This document shows, piece after piece, positions 28,110 to 37,747 of a stretch of DNA of 64,000 nucleotides. Within the stretch, counting starts at the first letter, position 1; every line of letters starts with the position of its first letter. Location of the stretch: the NCBI GenBank assembly GCA_035353855.1, contig DAOQAK010000001.1, forward strand, positions 1 through 64,000. Reading direction: 5' to 3'. A model generated the notes under the pieces. It was given only the letters and a program-made list of their open reading frames with translations, was not told where the DNA came from and searched no databases. A program made the translations under genes and the position numbers. The DNA is from Bacteroidales bacterium (GTDB lineage Bacteria; Bacteroidota; Bacteroidia; Bacteroidales; CG2-30-32-10).

Positions 28110-30647
28110 TCAGAATTGCGCAACCAGCCGTAAATTAAGCTGTCGGGGAGTTAAATAATTTGGAACAGGATATTGTTTTTCATCAACAGCCCTGATCCAA
28201 ATATATGATATGGTATTATTGACTTGTAAAAGATTAAACACTTCCAGGGTTAACCAAATAGATTTGAAAAAACGAAAAGGATTATTTGGCTTAAGTATTT
28301 TTCCTTCACCTTTTAATTGCTTCGAAAATCCTATATCAACACGCCTGTATGCAGGAATACGCAAAGTGTCTTTATATTTCTCAACAGAAGGAGGTCCAAA
28401 CGGAAGACTGCTTCCAAAAAGCAAACTAAGATGCATCTTATAAGTAGGGTTCTTGGGAAGATAATCCTGGAAAAACAAACCAAATGTAACACGCTGATCG
28501 GTAGGACGCGGAATATAGCCCGGTTCAATGCGGGCGCTGTCAGCTACAGCCTGGTCATTTGTTTGTCCTGATATAATCAGTTCTCCACTTTTATTGTAAT
28601 ATTCATAATAGTAATCGCCTTTAATATCTTCCATCGTTTTCATTACCGACAAGCTCGCCCACGATTCAACACCTTTCACAAATTCACCATTTACTTTCAT
28701 ATCAATACCTGTTGCAAAACCATGCGCTGTATACTCAGGCAAGTATCGTATTCTTACATTATCAACAGTGTAAGGAATAAGGTTGTCGAGAATTTTATAA
28801 TACATTTCCGAAGTATATTTAAACGGACGATTCCATGCCAAAAAATTTAAAGTCCCTGACAAAACAAAATGTATGGATGTTTGCGCTTTCACTTCTTTAT
28901 GCACCTCTCCTTCCATATCGCGCAATTCACGATAGAATGGAGGCTGGCTATAATAACCTGTTGAAAAACGGAAAATCACATCATGCTCCCAGTTGGGTTT
29001 ATATGAGAATGCAGCACGCGGACTTAAAATAAATTGTTCGTTGAAATCCCAATAATTACCACGTAAACCGGCAGTAAGCGAATAAGATGAACTATCTGAA
29101 TCAAGAAACCATTTCTGCTCATAATATCCCGAATAACGACGCGATAAAATATCGTTCACCGATTTTACAACATTCCTCATCTCGAGTGAAGAATAGGGTT
29201 GAATATCAGGATTGGTATATCCTACAGAATCTTGTGAATAAGGTATCGAATATCCGGCAGAGTCAAGCATTTCCCATTCGCTGATCTTATCATTTATTTC
29301 TTCCTGCTGAAATTTCAAACCCCAGTACTGTATAAGCTTCTCACCTATTTTTGAACCTTTATGTTCTAAATTGAAAACAGATGCATCCAAATAATTTCTC
29401 GCGTGATTCATAAATGTACCTATTCCAAGATTAGCTGTTGAATCGCCAAAATCATCTTCACCCATATTGACTTCAAGCTCGTTAAGCCTGTATTGCCCCT
29501 GTATATCGAAGGTTTCTCTTTCACTTGTACGAAATGCCGATGAAATAAATTTCAACTTAATATCTTTACGTGGTTTGTAATTAGCTGACACTGCTCCGAA
29601 ATAGGTGATAAACCGGTCAACTTCCTGTCCATCGAAATAAACCATCAATCGCATAGCATTATTTAATGTTCCAAAATTGGTTTCACGTGTCTGCGGAATT
29701 ACGTTGTATAAATTTCTTGCATAGTTCCCGAGAAAATCAAAATCCAGTTTTTCATTCACCATAAAATTCACATACGTTTGTACATCAGTAAATGAAGGTT
29801 TATAATCACCTTTGGTATCAAGGCTTTTCAAAATATATGAATTTGATTTTTGTCGCACGCCAAGCAAATATGACCATCTTGCATTCTTTGACAAACCTTC
29901 AATATTTGCAGAATAGCCAAGCAAGCTGCCTGAAACAGAACCGGCAAATTCTTTTGGTTTTTTATATTGAATGTCAAGAACCGACGACATTTTATCGCCA
30001 TACTTTGCTTCAAAGCCTCCGGCAGAAAACTGGATATCCGAAACCATATCGGAATTGATAAAGCTCAATCCTTCCTGCTGACCTGAACGCACAAGAAACG
30101 GACGATAAATTTCAATGTCATTTACATAAACAAGATTCTCATCAAAATTCCCGCCTCTCACGGAATACTGGGAACTCAGCTCGTTGTTGGACGCAACACC
30201 CGGAAGTGTTTTTAATATGGCTTCAATTCCCCCGCCATATGTTGGAATAACCACAGCATTACTCGGGTCAATATTTATAAGAGTATTGGATACATTTTTA
30301 TTATCTATTATATCGATTGTTTTAAAAACAGTGGTAGACTGAACTAATGAAGTATTATATTCTTTTTTTTCATTTACATGCAGAAATAACGGCAATGTAT
30401 CCGATACACATCCTACATAAGTATAGTAAATAATAATATTTCTGTTAGCAGGAACTTTCAGTTCGTAATAACCGGACATATCGGTCAGTGTTTTATCTGC
30501 TTCTCCGTATACAGAAACCGTAACCTGCGAAAGCGGATTATTTTTTTCATCAAGCACCTTTCCATATACCAATGCTGTATTCTGTGCATTTAGCGCTATT
30601 CCTGAAATCAATAAAAAAAGTAGTATGCTAAGTTTTTTCAAAATCAC
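28110..30647 (-). CDS. TonB-dependent outer-membrane receptor
   Basis: The 845-residue protein has a signal peptide (1-21, ending in NAQ). A carboxypeptidase-like regulatory domain follows (about 24-105: VYGKVLDEKNNPLSQVTV, LTDMSGYYELKV). The plug (about 130-235) contains TLPGVASNNELSSQYSVRGGN, and a large barrel ends in LRLVAQF. It imports an unknown ligand through the outer membrane. No SusD partner is adjacent. The start appears to be GTG at 30647, with no in-frame ATG; the preceding gene stops 12 bases upstream in the same frame. The two are probably translated from one message. Confidence 0.9.
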   Translation of the reverse strand: MILKKLSILLFLLISGIALNAQNTALVYGKVLDEKNNPLSQVTVSVYGEADKTLTDMSGYYELKVPANRNIIIYYTYVGCVSDTLPLFLHVNEKKEYNTSLVQSTTVFKTIDIIDNKNVSNTLINIDPSNAVVIPTYGGGIEAILKTLPGVASNNELSSQYSVRGGNFDENLVYVNDIEIYRPFLVRSGQQEGLSFINSDMVSDIQFSAGGFEAKYGDKMSSVLDIQYKKPKEFAGSVSGSLLGYSANIEGLSKNARWSYLLGVRQKSNSYILKSLDTKGDYKPSFTDVQTYVNFMVNEKLDFDFLGNYARNLYNVIPQTRETNFGTLNNAMRLMVYFDGQEVDRFITYFGAVSANYKPRKDIKLKFISSAFRTSERETFDIQGQYRLNELEVNMGEDDFGDSTANLGIGTFMNHARNYLDASVFNLEHKGSKIGEKLIQYWGLKFQQEEINDKISEWEMLDSAGYSIPYSQDSVGYTNPDIQPYSSLEMRNVVKSVNDILSRRYSGYYEQKWFLDSDSSSYSLTAGLRGNYWDFNEQFILSPRAAFSYKPNWEHDVIFRFSTGYYSQPPFYRELRDMEGEVHKEVKAQTSIHFVLSGTLNFLAWNRPFKYTSEMYYKILDNLIPYTVDNVRIRYLPEYTAHGFATGIDMKVNGEFVKGVESWASLSVMKTMEDIKGDYYYEYYNKSGELIISGQTNDQAVADSARIEPGYIPRPTDQRVTFGLFFQDYLPKNPTYKMHLSLLFGSSLPFGPPSVEKYKDTLRIPAYRRVDIGFSKQLKGEGKILKPNNPFRFFKSIWLTLEVFNLLQVNNTISYIWIRAVDEKQYPVPNYLTPRQLNLRLVAQF

Positions 30648-30659
30648 AATCCCGAATTT

Positions 30660-31310
30660 CTATTTATCTTTTCTTTTAAATTTTCCTTCCTTCCATGCTT
30701 TTATGAACTGCGCCCAGGCAAAGGGATTCAGCAGGTTATTCGGCATATACTGACCGTTATAATAATTTTTATAAACCTGCTGGTTGACAAAATTCCTATA
30801 ATTCATTGAACCATCCATAGGCATATTTTCCATTCGCTCTTTCATTTCAGCAAGAGCCAGGTTTTTCATTGCACGCTGTTCATCATCATTAGGGATTTGA
30901 GCTGTAACAAATGCTTTTTTAAACTGCTCAATGTTGGGCCATGGATATATTACTGTTTCGGAAAGGAATAAAGTATCTGCATTCATCATTTGTATGCAGG
31001 TATAGCGTTTCGAAACCAGGTTATCGGGGATTTTAAAATATACTGTTTTATATCCCAGGGCATTGAATTCAATTACATCTTTTTCTTTTGCCACGAACGA
31101 AAAGAATCCATCACGATCGGCAATTGTTCCGCTATGTGTTCCGCTAATGATGATGTTCGCATAAGATACAGGCTCAAGGCTGTCGTTAGTAATTACCACT
31201 CCCGAAAACTGAACTAATTTTTCGTCTTTTGTTATTGTGTCCTGTGCATGCATATTCGCAACCAAGCCGGTTAACAGAATGAGGGATATAAATCTTAACG
31301 CTATTTGCAT
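30660..31310 (-). CDS. exported carboxypeptidase-like regulatory domain protein
   Basis: From the ATG at 31310 the protein is 216 residues; a TTG five codons upstream is less likely. Residues 1-22 form a signal peptide ending in HAQ. Residues 35-115 match the CarboxypepD_reg-like beta-sandwich (FSGVVITNDSLEPVSYANIIIS, GTIADRDGFFSFVA, FNALGYKTVYFKI). The rest is helical and ends with a lysine-rich tail. It precedes the TonB receptor in one operon, so it may assist that receptor. The stop TAG is in frame with the receptor. Confidence 0.75.
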   Translation of the reverse strand: MQIALRFISLILLTGLVANMHAQDTITKDEKLVQFSGVVITNDSLEPVSYANIIISGTHSGTIADRDGFFSFVAKEKDVIEFNALGYKTVYFKIPDNLVSKRYTCIQMMNADTLFLSETVIYPWPNIEQFKKAFVTAQIPNDDEQRAMKNLALAEMKERMENMPMDGSMNYRNFVNQQVYKNYYNGQYMPNNLLNPFAWAQFIKAWKEGKFKRKDK

Positions 31311-31392
31311 GCTATTGAAAAACAAAACTTTTTTTTAAACGTAGTTATTACAAAATTATTTCTTTTACCGGATAAATAAAAAGATTAACATA

Positions 31393-31426
31393 TAAAAAAA
31401 AAGCTGTTACCGAAAAAAGTAACAGC
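31393..31426 (-). terminator. terminator of rpmB
   Basis: GCTGTTAC (31403-31410) pairs with GTAACAGC (31419-31426). On the minus strand the hairpin is followed by a run of T. It lies 20 bases past the rpmB stop. Confidence 0.85.
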
Positions 31427-31448
31427 CTGATAAAAAATGTTTTTTAGG

Positions 31449-31688
31449 TTATTTTTTCAAAAAGCCTTTTTGACGAGCATCTTTAACAGCTACAGAAATA
31501 CCATTTTTACTAATAGTACGAATTCCTGCTGCAGAAACTTTTAATGTTATCCATTTATTTTCTTCAGGGATAAAGAACTTCTTTTCCTGGAGGTTAGGAT
31601 AAAATTTTCTTTTGGTTTTATTGTTAGAATGAGAAACTTTGTTTCCTACTATAACTTTCTTTCCGGTAATTTCACAAACTCTTGCCAT
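31449..31688 (-). CDS. rpmB: 50S ribosomal protein L28
   Basis: The 79-residue basic protein matches bL28: [16 protein letters not shown] at the start, [16 protein letters not shown], and [12 protein letters not shown] near the end. It is part of the large ribosomal subunit. There is no rpmG (L33) beside it, although in many Bacteroidota L28 and L33 are adjacent. It has its own promoter and terminator. Confidence 0.97.
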   Translation of the reverse strand: MARVCEITGKKVIVGNKVSHSNNKTKRKFYPNLQEKKFFIPEENKWITLKVSAAGIRTISKNGISVAVKDARQKGFLKK

Positions 31689-31717
31689 AACTCAAATATT
31701 AAATAAAATTAGGGCTG

Positions 31718-31749
31718 CAAAATAAGTAATTTTATTTCAATAAAACAAA
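31718..31749 (-). promoter_or_regulatory. probable rpmB promoter
   Basis: On the minus strand a TTTG (31749-31746) is followed after 20 bases by TTATTTTG (31725-31718), a seven-of-eight fit to the region around TAnnTTTG. Transcription would start about 20 bases before the rpmB ATG. Confidence 0.45.
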
Positions 31750-32248
31750 TTTTTTGCAAAATTTATCTCAAAGGATTCCAGGAACTTATCATTTTTCGCT
31801 ATTAAAGACACTTACCCGAAATCATTTTACTTACTTATGCCTTTAAGCAAAGGTACATAATATTTATTGGTAAACTTTAAAAGTCTTCTTAGACTTACTC
31901 TGTTGAAACCTTTAAAATTTGTAACTAATAAGTATGGATAAATATTAATTAACAGTAATATAATATTACTTATGCATTATTTTCTCGCAGATTTCCGCAA
32001 ATTTATTCGCAGATTTTCGCAGAAACAATTTTTACTATTTTTTACTTTCCGCGTTCGCCGCGGCGAAATCAGCGATTTTTATCTGCGTTCATCAGCGAGA
32101 AATTTTTTTTAGCTCCCCATTCTTGCGCGTCTCCAGACGCGTAACTTATTGTACTGTTTTAATTTTTTAATCAATATTTATATTTCCTAAACATTTTATT
32201 CATGTACATCTTCACTCATCAATAAAAAACAAAAAACCAATTTATATT
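31750..32248. repeat. gene-free stretch with palindromes
   Basis: No gene is seen. TTTCTCGCAGAT at 31981 and ATCAGCGAGAAA ending at 32102 bracket a region of repeated CGCAGATTT units. A perfect palindrome, CGCGTCT-CC-AGACGCG, lies at 32126-32141. The remainder is AT-rich. Confidence 0.5.
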
Positions 32249-32653
32249 TTATTTCTTCCCTTCAAACTTACTTACACTATCCGGGCTGTTAGTGTATTTT
32301 GAAGGACATTTCAAAAGCATATCTTCGGCAACAAAAACACTATCGTTCATATGTCCGGTTACCACTACTTCATCAAGCCGTTCAAAATCGCGGGGTTTGG
32401 TTCCGTAATAAATTACATCTTCCGAATTATTTTTTTTATCTATCATCGTGAAGCGCAGCGATAAATTATTCAGTGTGGAATCGTAAGTGATCTTTTTCTG
32501 CCTGTCGAGTTTGCCAATTATCTGAACGGTCTTACCTTTATGCTTAGCTGCATCAGCAAAATCGGAATATGTATCGGCATCATAAACGGTTATTATCACA
32601 ATTGCTATTGCAATAATTAAAACGATTATACCTATTATGCGGAATTTACTCAT
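32249..32653 (-). CDS. ccmE: CcmE-type haem chaperone, CxxxY variant
   Basis: CcmE carries haem covalently in the periplasm and hands it to the CcmF haem lyase. The 134-residue protein has one N-terminal membrane helix (5-22) and an OB-like beta domain (about 30-115). In the classical family the haem is held by His in HxxxY. Here the motif is Cys116-Pro-Ser-Lys-Tyr120, the CxxxY form known from some anaerobes. Its start overlaps the ccmD-like stop by eight bases. The next gene downstream on this strand is rpmB, so ccmF is not next in line. Confidence 0.85.
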   Translation of the reverse strand: MSKFRIIGIIVLIIAIAIVIITVYDADTYSDFADAAKHKGKTVQIIGKLDRQKKITYDSTLNNLSLRFTMIDKKNNSEDVIYYGTKPRDFERLDEVVVTGHMNDSVFVAEDMLLKCPSKYTNSPDSVSKFEGKK

Positions 32654-32774
32654 GATGATTCTCCGTTATTTTCTTTTCAAGCTTTCCTACTTTTTTATCG
32701 ATCGCAAACAGGAATACAGCTATCCCAACGAAAACAACCGATAAAACAATTATTACAACATTTATACTTTCCAT
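32646..32774 (-). CDS. ccmD: CcmD-like small membrane protein
   Basis: This 42-residue frame begins with ATG at 32774 and has one hydrophobic helix (about residues 5-24). A basic, charged tail follows (DKKVGKLEKKITENHHE). Size, topology and position between ccmC and ccmE match CcmD, which helps release haem-loaded CcmE from the CcmABC complex. It starts two bases after the ccmC stop and overlaps the ccmE start by eight bases. Its sequence is too short for certainty, but context is strong. Confidence 0.75.
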   Translation of the reverse strand: MESINVVIIVLSVVFVGIAVFLFAIDKKVGKLEKKITENHHE

Positions 32775-32776
32775 GA

Positions 32777-33439
32777 TTAATTGTTTACTGAATTTTTTAT
32801 TTTAATTATTCTTATCCTTACACTCAATATCCATATTGCAAAAAGTATCCAACCTGCTGCTGCAGGGAAAAATACCAGCGCCATATTTCTGCTCATAGTA
32901 AAAACAGGAATATCTGAATTGGCACCATCGCCAGGATGTATAGAACCTGATGATAATTTAGGAAGAATGAACATGAATAAGACCGTCAACACAAATGAAA
33001 AAATATTATAAACTGCTGCAATTCGTGCTCTTTTAATTCCTTCCGGTATTGCATCACGCAAAATAAAATAAGCGAAATACGCTATTAACGCCACTGCAGC
33101 GCCATTAAGTTTAGGGTCATTAAGCCACCATTGCCCCCATGTGAATTTGGCCCATATCGTTCCGGTAATAATTCCCAAAATTCCGAAAACCACGCCCACA
33201 TTCACCGATTCGCAAGCAATCATATCATGATATAATTTTCCTGATGATAAATAACGAACACTGTTCACCACCGAAACAGCAAACATCACAATCATTGCAA
33301 ACCACATGCACACATGAAAGAAAATATTCCTTATGGTCTCGCCCAGGTTTCCGATATCGGGAACTGTTACAGTGAAACCCGCAACTATAGAATAAAGTAT
33401 CAGAACAACAGATAATATTTTCCACCAAAGTCCTTTCAT
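32777..33439 (-). CDS. ccmC: haem exporter/handling protein CcmC
   Basis: CcmC presents haem to CcmE at the outer face of the inner membrane. The 220-residue protein has six hydrophobic segments. The tryptophan-rich WWD motif WGQWWLNDP is at 101-109, and the flanking haem-ligand histidines are His42 (FFHV) and His167 (SIHPG). It follows ccmB after one base and precedes the ccmD-like gene, so the block is a single operon. Confidence 0.92.
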   Translation of the reverse strand: MKGLWWKILSVVLILYSIVAGFTVTVPDIGNLGETIRNIFFHVCMWFAMIVMFAVSVVNSVRYLSSGKLYHDMIACESVNVGVVFGILGIITGTIWAKFTWGQWWLNDPKLNGAAVALIAYFAYFILRDAIPEGIKRARIAAVYNIFSFVLTVLFMFILPKLSSGSIHPGDGANSDIPVFTMSRNMALVFFPAAAGWILFAIWILSVRIRIIKIKNSVNN

Positions 33440-33440
33440 A

Positions 33441-34100
33441 TTAATCTCTCCATACGTAAGGAAATAATAATAATGATAATGCCCAGATTATCACATCAAG
33501 AAATAAAAGAATAAGCAAATAACGAAATGAATCGTAAAATGTATATGACCCGGGCATATTAGTAATTTTAATAAGCAGCAATAATAGCGGCAATATTAAA
33601 GGAAAACTCAACACTGCGACTAATGCAAAGTTTGCGTTGGTTTTTGCAGCTATTGCTGAAACCATTGTCAGTATTGAAGAATAACCAATGCTTCCCAGCA
33701 CCAATGCCATCATAAATAATTCAATGTTTTCAGGAGAAAACGAAAGGAATAAAGCAAATACAAAAAAACATAAAAGTGAAATGATCAAAACAAGAACAGT
33801 ATTGTAAATCATTTTTGAAACCAGTACTGCATTGGCTTTTGCCAGCGAAAAATAATAATGCCTGCGGCTTTCCGTTTCCTGGATAAAACTTTTAGAAACC
33901 GCATTTACCGAGGTAAACGTTAATATGATCCAAAACACTGCATTCAGGATTTTGAAACTAATCCCATCGATATTTTGTAATGAAAGGTAAGTAAAAAACA
34001 CTGCCGAAAAAACATAAAGCAACACACTGTTTATTGCAAAACGCTGCCTCAGCTCAATCCTGAGATCTTTTGCTATCAGTGTATATACCTGTTTAAACAT
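33441..34100 (-). CDS. ccmB: haem exporter membrane subunit CcmB
   Basis: The 219-residue protein has six membrane segments. It opens with the CcmB signature FKQVYTLIAKDLRIELRQRFAINSV split over the first 26 residues, and has FIQETESRRHYYFSLA in the first cytoplasmic loop. It is the permease of the CcmAB(C) ABC complex. The ATPase CcmA, usually encoded next to it, is not seen here. The gene starts the ccmB-C-D-E block. Confidence 0.92.
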   Translation of the reverse strand: MFKQVYTLIAKDLRIELRQRFAINSVLLYVFSAVFFTYLSLQNIDGISFKILNAVFWIILTFTSVNAVSKSFIQETESRRHYYFSLAKANAVLVSKMIYNTVLVLIISLLCFFVFALFLSFSPENIELFMMALVLGSIGYSSILTMVSAIAAKTNANFALVAVLSFPLILPLLLLLIKITNMPGSYTFYDSFRYLLILLFLDVIIWALSLLLFPYVWRD

Positions 34101-34126
34101 TTGTATTATTATTTCAGTAATAATTT

Positions 34127-35527
34127 TTATAACGAATATTCTACAGCTTTTTCAGGGATTTCAATATTATTAAACCCTTCTGCTTTTAATTTTTCTGCAT
34201 ATACTTTTTGTGTTTCATATTCGCCGTGAACAACAAAAACTTTTTTTATCTTTTTGGGATCCTGGCATTTCAATGTTTCAAGCATTTCTTTGTAATCACC
34301 ATGAGCACTATACGATTCAAGAATTTTTACATCGGCCCTGACCTGGTGCTTAACGCCATATATTGAAACTTCTTTATCCCCATTTCTGATTCTTGCCCCG
34401 AGTGTGGTAGGTGCACAATACCCAACAACAAGAATGGTATTCTTTTTATTTTCAATATTGTTTGCCAGGTGATGTTTTACACGTCCGGCTTCCATCATGC
34501 CCGATGCTGAAATAATAATACAAGGGTCTTTAAGGCTATTCAGTTTTTTAGAATCATCTTCTGTTTGAACATAGCGCAGTCCGTTGAATCCAAAGGGATC
34601 GGGATCGTCTTTCATGAAGGCAAGAATTTCGCTGTTGAAACATTCGGGATGCATTTTCATAATATTCGTTGCGTTGACCGAAAGCGGGCTATCCACATAA
34701 ACCGGGATGGTCGGCATTTTTCCGCTGAACGAAAGTTTGTTCAATGCATAAAGAAGTTCCTGTGTACGTCCCACACTGAATGAGGGAATGATCAGTTTAC
34801 CTTTTTTCTGAAAACAAGTTTCAAGAACAATTAACAATAAATCCTGTTCTGCTTCTTCATAAGCGCTATGTAGCCTGTCGCCGTATGTGGATTCTGTAAT
34901 TAAAATATCGGCTTGCGGAAACGGTTGCGGTGAGCGAAGTATGCGGCTGTGTAATCTTCCCAAATCGCCGGTAAATGCAATTTTAGTTTCTTTTCCATTC
35001 TCATTGATTGTAAGGTTTACAACCGAACTACCAAGAATATGACCTGCATCAGTAAATTTTAATTTTACTTCATCACAAACATTAAAAATCTTATTATACG
35101 AAATACTTACAAAATATTGCATTGCAGCTTCTGCATCTTTTTGTGTATACAGTGGCTCAACCGGTGGCAATCCCTGGAGTGCACGTTTTTTATTATGATG
35201 CTTCGTATCACTTTCATGAATTCGTCCGCTGTCGGCAAGCATTATTGCACATAAATCGCGTGTAGCATGATTGGAAATTATGGTTCCGTGAAAACCGCTA
35301 TTAACAAGAAAAGGTATTTCCCCGCTATGATCGATATGAGCATGCGACAATATTAAATAATCAATATTAGGAGCGTAAAATCCCAGGTTCCTGTTTTCAT
35401 TTTCAGTCTCCAAACCTTTCCCCTGGAACAGACCACAGTCAAGTAAAATGGTCTTACCGCTATCTAAAGTTATCAAATGCTTGCTACCCGTAACCTCGCG
35501 TGCTGCACCAAAAAATTGTATCTTCAT
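34127..35527 (-). CDS. metallo-beta-lactamase/beta-CASP ribonuclease-like protein
   Basis: The 466-residue cytoplasmic enzyme has the zinc motif SHAHIDHSG (about 60-68), then the His of DAGHILGSS and the Asp of FTGDLGR. The beta-CASP part holds TESTYGDR, IPSFSVGRTQELL and ISASGMMEAGRVKHH, and a late SAHGDYKEM. This is the CPSF/RNase J-like group that cleaves RNA. It lies 26 bases upstream of ccmB in the same direction, probably by chance. The exact RNA target is unknown. Confidence 0.88.
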   Translation of the reverse strand: MKIQFFGAAREVTGSKHLITLDSGKTILLDCGLFQGKGLETENENRNLGFYAPNIDYLILSHAHIDHSGEIPFLVNSGFHGTIISNHATRDLCAIMLADSGRIHESDTKHHNKKRALQGLPPVEPLYTQKDAEAAMQYFVSISYNKIFNVCDEVKLKFTDAGHILGSSVVNLTINENGKETKIAFTGDLGRLHSRILRSPQPFPQADILITESTYGDRLHSAYEEAEQDLLLIVLETCFQKKGKLIIPSFSVGRTQELLYALNKLSFSGKMPTIPVYVDSPLSVNATNIMKMHPECFNSEILAFMKDDPDPFGFNGLRYVQTEDDSKKLNSLKDPCIIISASGMMEAGRVKHHLANNIENKKNTILVVGYCAPTTLGARIRNGDKEVSIYGVKHQVRADVKILESYSAHGDYKEMLETLKCQDPKKIKKVFVVHGEYETQKVYAEKLKAEGFNNIEIPEKAVEYSL

Positions 35528-35658
35528 AATCTTAAATTAATTTATAAAAACCTTTGTGCGGTTATATATTCAGCTAATTGTATGTCATACCGCGTGTAAT
35601 GAGGCATCTGATATTGGATTCACGTTTCACTCTGAATAACAAACTCTTTTACCACACT

Positions 35659-35790
35659 ACTTATACCGATTTGAAAAATAATATAGTCCAAACTTCATTT
35701 CAATTGTTTGTACTATTTATTTTTCTATCGGCATAACCAAAGTAAGAATTTGTAGTACGTCTTTGGACTATCTATAAATTCACTTTGGTA
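35659..35790 (+). repeat. structured repeat with complementary loops, copy 1 (in the 35528-36247 gap)
   Basis: Hairpin 1 pairs TTATACCGAT (35661-35670) with ATCGGCATAA (35727-35736). Hairpin 2 pairs ACCAAAGT (35736-35743) with ACTTTGGT (35782-35789). Loop 1 holds ATAGTCCAAA (35683-35692) and loop 2 holds its exact complement TTTGGACTAT (35762-35771). A second copy lies inverted at 47364-47484. The rest of the 720-base gap has no gene; some ACACAGAG-type repeat remains near 36050. Confidence 0.75.
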
Positions 35791-36247
35791 TTATTTCAGA
35801 ATGTAAAACTACTATTTTTATATGTTCAATCCAATTGTTAACTTAAAATAATTAATGGGCATTCAGAAACTGTTTAAATATTTTATTTTCTAATTACAGT
35901 ATCAGTAAAAATGCCACAAAGCGCTATCCGACGTGGTGGACACAAAATTACACAAAACTGCTAATTATGACAGAAAGCTTTATTTTAGTATGTTCGTCGC
36001 ATCAAACTTCGTGAAGACTCTGTGATACTTCATGTAATTTCTCACTTTATTATTACACAGAGCTACACTGAGAAAAAATAGAGAACCGCAGAGAAAAGAA
36101 TGAATATATCTTTTAAAAAAGCTATTTTTGAATTTAATCCATTATCGGATTTACGAATTTTATTGAATGAATGAATTCAAAAATATTATTAAAAAAATAT
36201 TATTTTCGTAAATACTTATTTTATATATTTACGCAAATCAATTTTTC

Positions 36248-37525
36248 ATGACTGAAGATTTCCTTCATTATATATGGAAATATCGATTATTCGACAATAA
36301 GATTTTGTTTACTGCCAATAACGAAAAACTTGAGATCATCAAGCCCGGAGAGCATAATACCGATGGCGGTCCCGACTTTCATAATGCGCGCATTAAAATA
36401 GGAAACACCATATGGGCAGGAAATGTAGAAATTCATATCGATGCTTCGGACTGGGAAAAACACAAGCATCATAAAGACAAATCGTACGACAACATCATCC
36501 TGCATGTAGTGTATAATAACAACTACACCGCATTACGAAAAAACAATGAACCCATTCCGGTACTCGAAATACGCGACATCATTCCGAACCATATCAACAA
36601 AAAATATAACAGTTTATTTAAAAACAGGAACTGGATCCCCTGTCAGTTACTCATTAAACAATGCGATACAGTTATTGTTACTTCGTGGCTTGAACGTTTG
36701 CTTGTGGAACGACTTGAACGCAAATCGGAAAATATCATTAAACTTTTAAAACAATATAAGAATAACTGGGAGCAGACTTTTTATATTCATCTCGCCAAGA
36801 ATTTCGGTTTCAGTCTGAATGCCGAACCTTTCGAAATGCTTGCCAAATCAACACCTTTAAAAAGCATTATCAAGCAAAGCAATAATTTGTTCCAGCTCGA
36901 AGCACTGCTGTTCGGACAATCGGGACTTATCCGAAAATCATCGCAGGAAAAATACGAGAACGATCTGATGAATGAATATTTATTTCTTCAGCAAAAATTC
37001 AACCTGAAAGCTGTTGAAGGACATTTGTGGAAATTCCTTCGATTGCATCCTTCGGGCTTCCCAACCATACGCATAGCGCAGTTTGCATCGCTGTTGCATA
37101 AAGCATCGCATTTATTTTCTTCGATACTTGAAGCAAAAAAAATTCACGATATTGAAATCCTGTTCGACACGAATTGCTCCGAATACTGGCTCACGCATTA
37201 TGTTTTCGGGAAACCCTCGCCCAACCGTTCCAAAAAATTAGGCAAGGCATCGATCGATATCATCCTTATCAATACGGTGATCCCGTTTTTATTTGTTTAC
37301 GGAATTATAAAGAAAGAAGATAAGTTCCGCGAACGTGCATTGCGTTTCCTTGAACAACTGGAAGGCGAAAAAAATTCTATTGTTACCCGCTGGAAACTTT
37401 TGGGAATACCTGTAAAAACAGCCTCCAACACGCAAGCACTTCTCGAACTAAAAAACAATTACTGCGACAACAAACTCTGCCTCAACTGCGGGATAGGAAA
37501 TAATCTTTTGAAAAAAAGCAAATAA
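36248..37525 (+). CDS. DUF2851 family protein
   Basis: This 425-residue protein matches the Bacteroidota-typical DUF2851 family. Landmarks are MTEDFLHYIWKYRLFD, the IKPGEHNTDGGPDFHNARI block, WAGNVEIHIDASDWEKH and the NIILHVVY strand. The early acidic and basic residues around GPDF-x11-GNVEIH look like a PD-(D/E)XK-type nuclease core, but this is inference. The C-terminus has CDNKLCLNCGIG, a small cysteine cluster. The family is conserved with unknown role. It stands alone between repeat-rich gaps. Confidence 0.85.
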   Translation: MTEDFLHYIWKYRLFDNKILFTANNEKLEIIKPGEHNTDGGPDFHNARIKIGNTIWAGNVEIHIDASDWEKHKHHKDKSYDNIILHVVYNNNYTALRKNNEPIPVLEIRDIIPNHINKKYNSLFKNRNWIPCQLLIKQCDTVIVTSWLERLLVERLERKSENIIKLLKQYKNNWEQTFYIHLAKNFGFSLNAEPFEMLAKSTPLKSIIKQSNNLFQLEALLFGQSGLIRKSSQEKYENDLMNEYLFLQQKFNLKAVEGHLWKFLRLHPSGFPTIRIAQFASLLHKASHLFSSILEAKKIHDIEILFDTNCSEYWLTHYVFGKPSPNRSKKLGKASIDIILINTVIPFLFVYGIIKKEDKFRERALRFLEQLEGEKNSIVTRWKLLGIPVKTASNTQALLELKNNYCDNKLCLNCGIGNNLLKKSK

Positions 37526-37701
37526 TATTTTTCTAATATCTTTGGGTTGAAAAATATATTTTTATAAAAATTAAAAAGTATTGCAGACAAATGAGATGAC
37601 TGTAATTCAAAAACAATTGGACATTGACAGACAAAAAAGAAAATAAAGATTTCCTCCGCTTCGCATTTTTAAAAATTTCATGCAACAGCCCATTGTACCC
37701 A

Positions 37702-37747
37702 TTTGCTTTTGCCCCACCGCACAGAGCCAACCCTCCGCAAAAGCAAA
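37702..37747. repeat. TTTGCTTTTGC inverted repeat
   Basis: TTTGCTTTTGC (37702-37712) pairs perfectly with GCAAAAGCAAA (37737-37747) across a GC-richer 24-base loop. A 63-codon frame through it is an artefact. The 317-base gap 37526-37842 has no gene. Confidence 0.7.
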
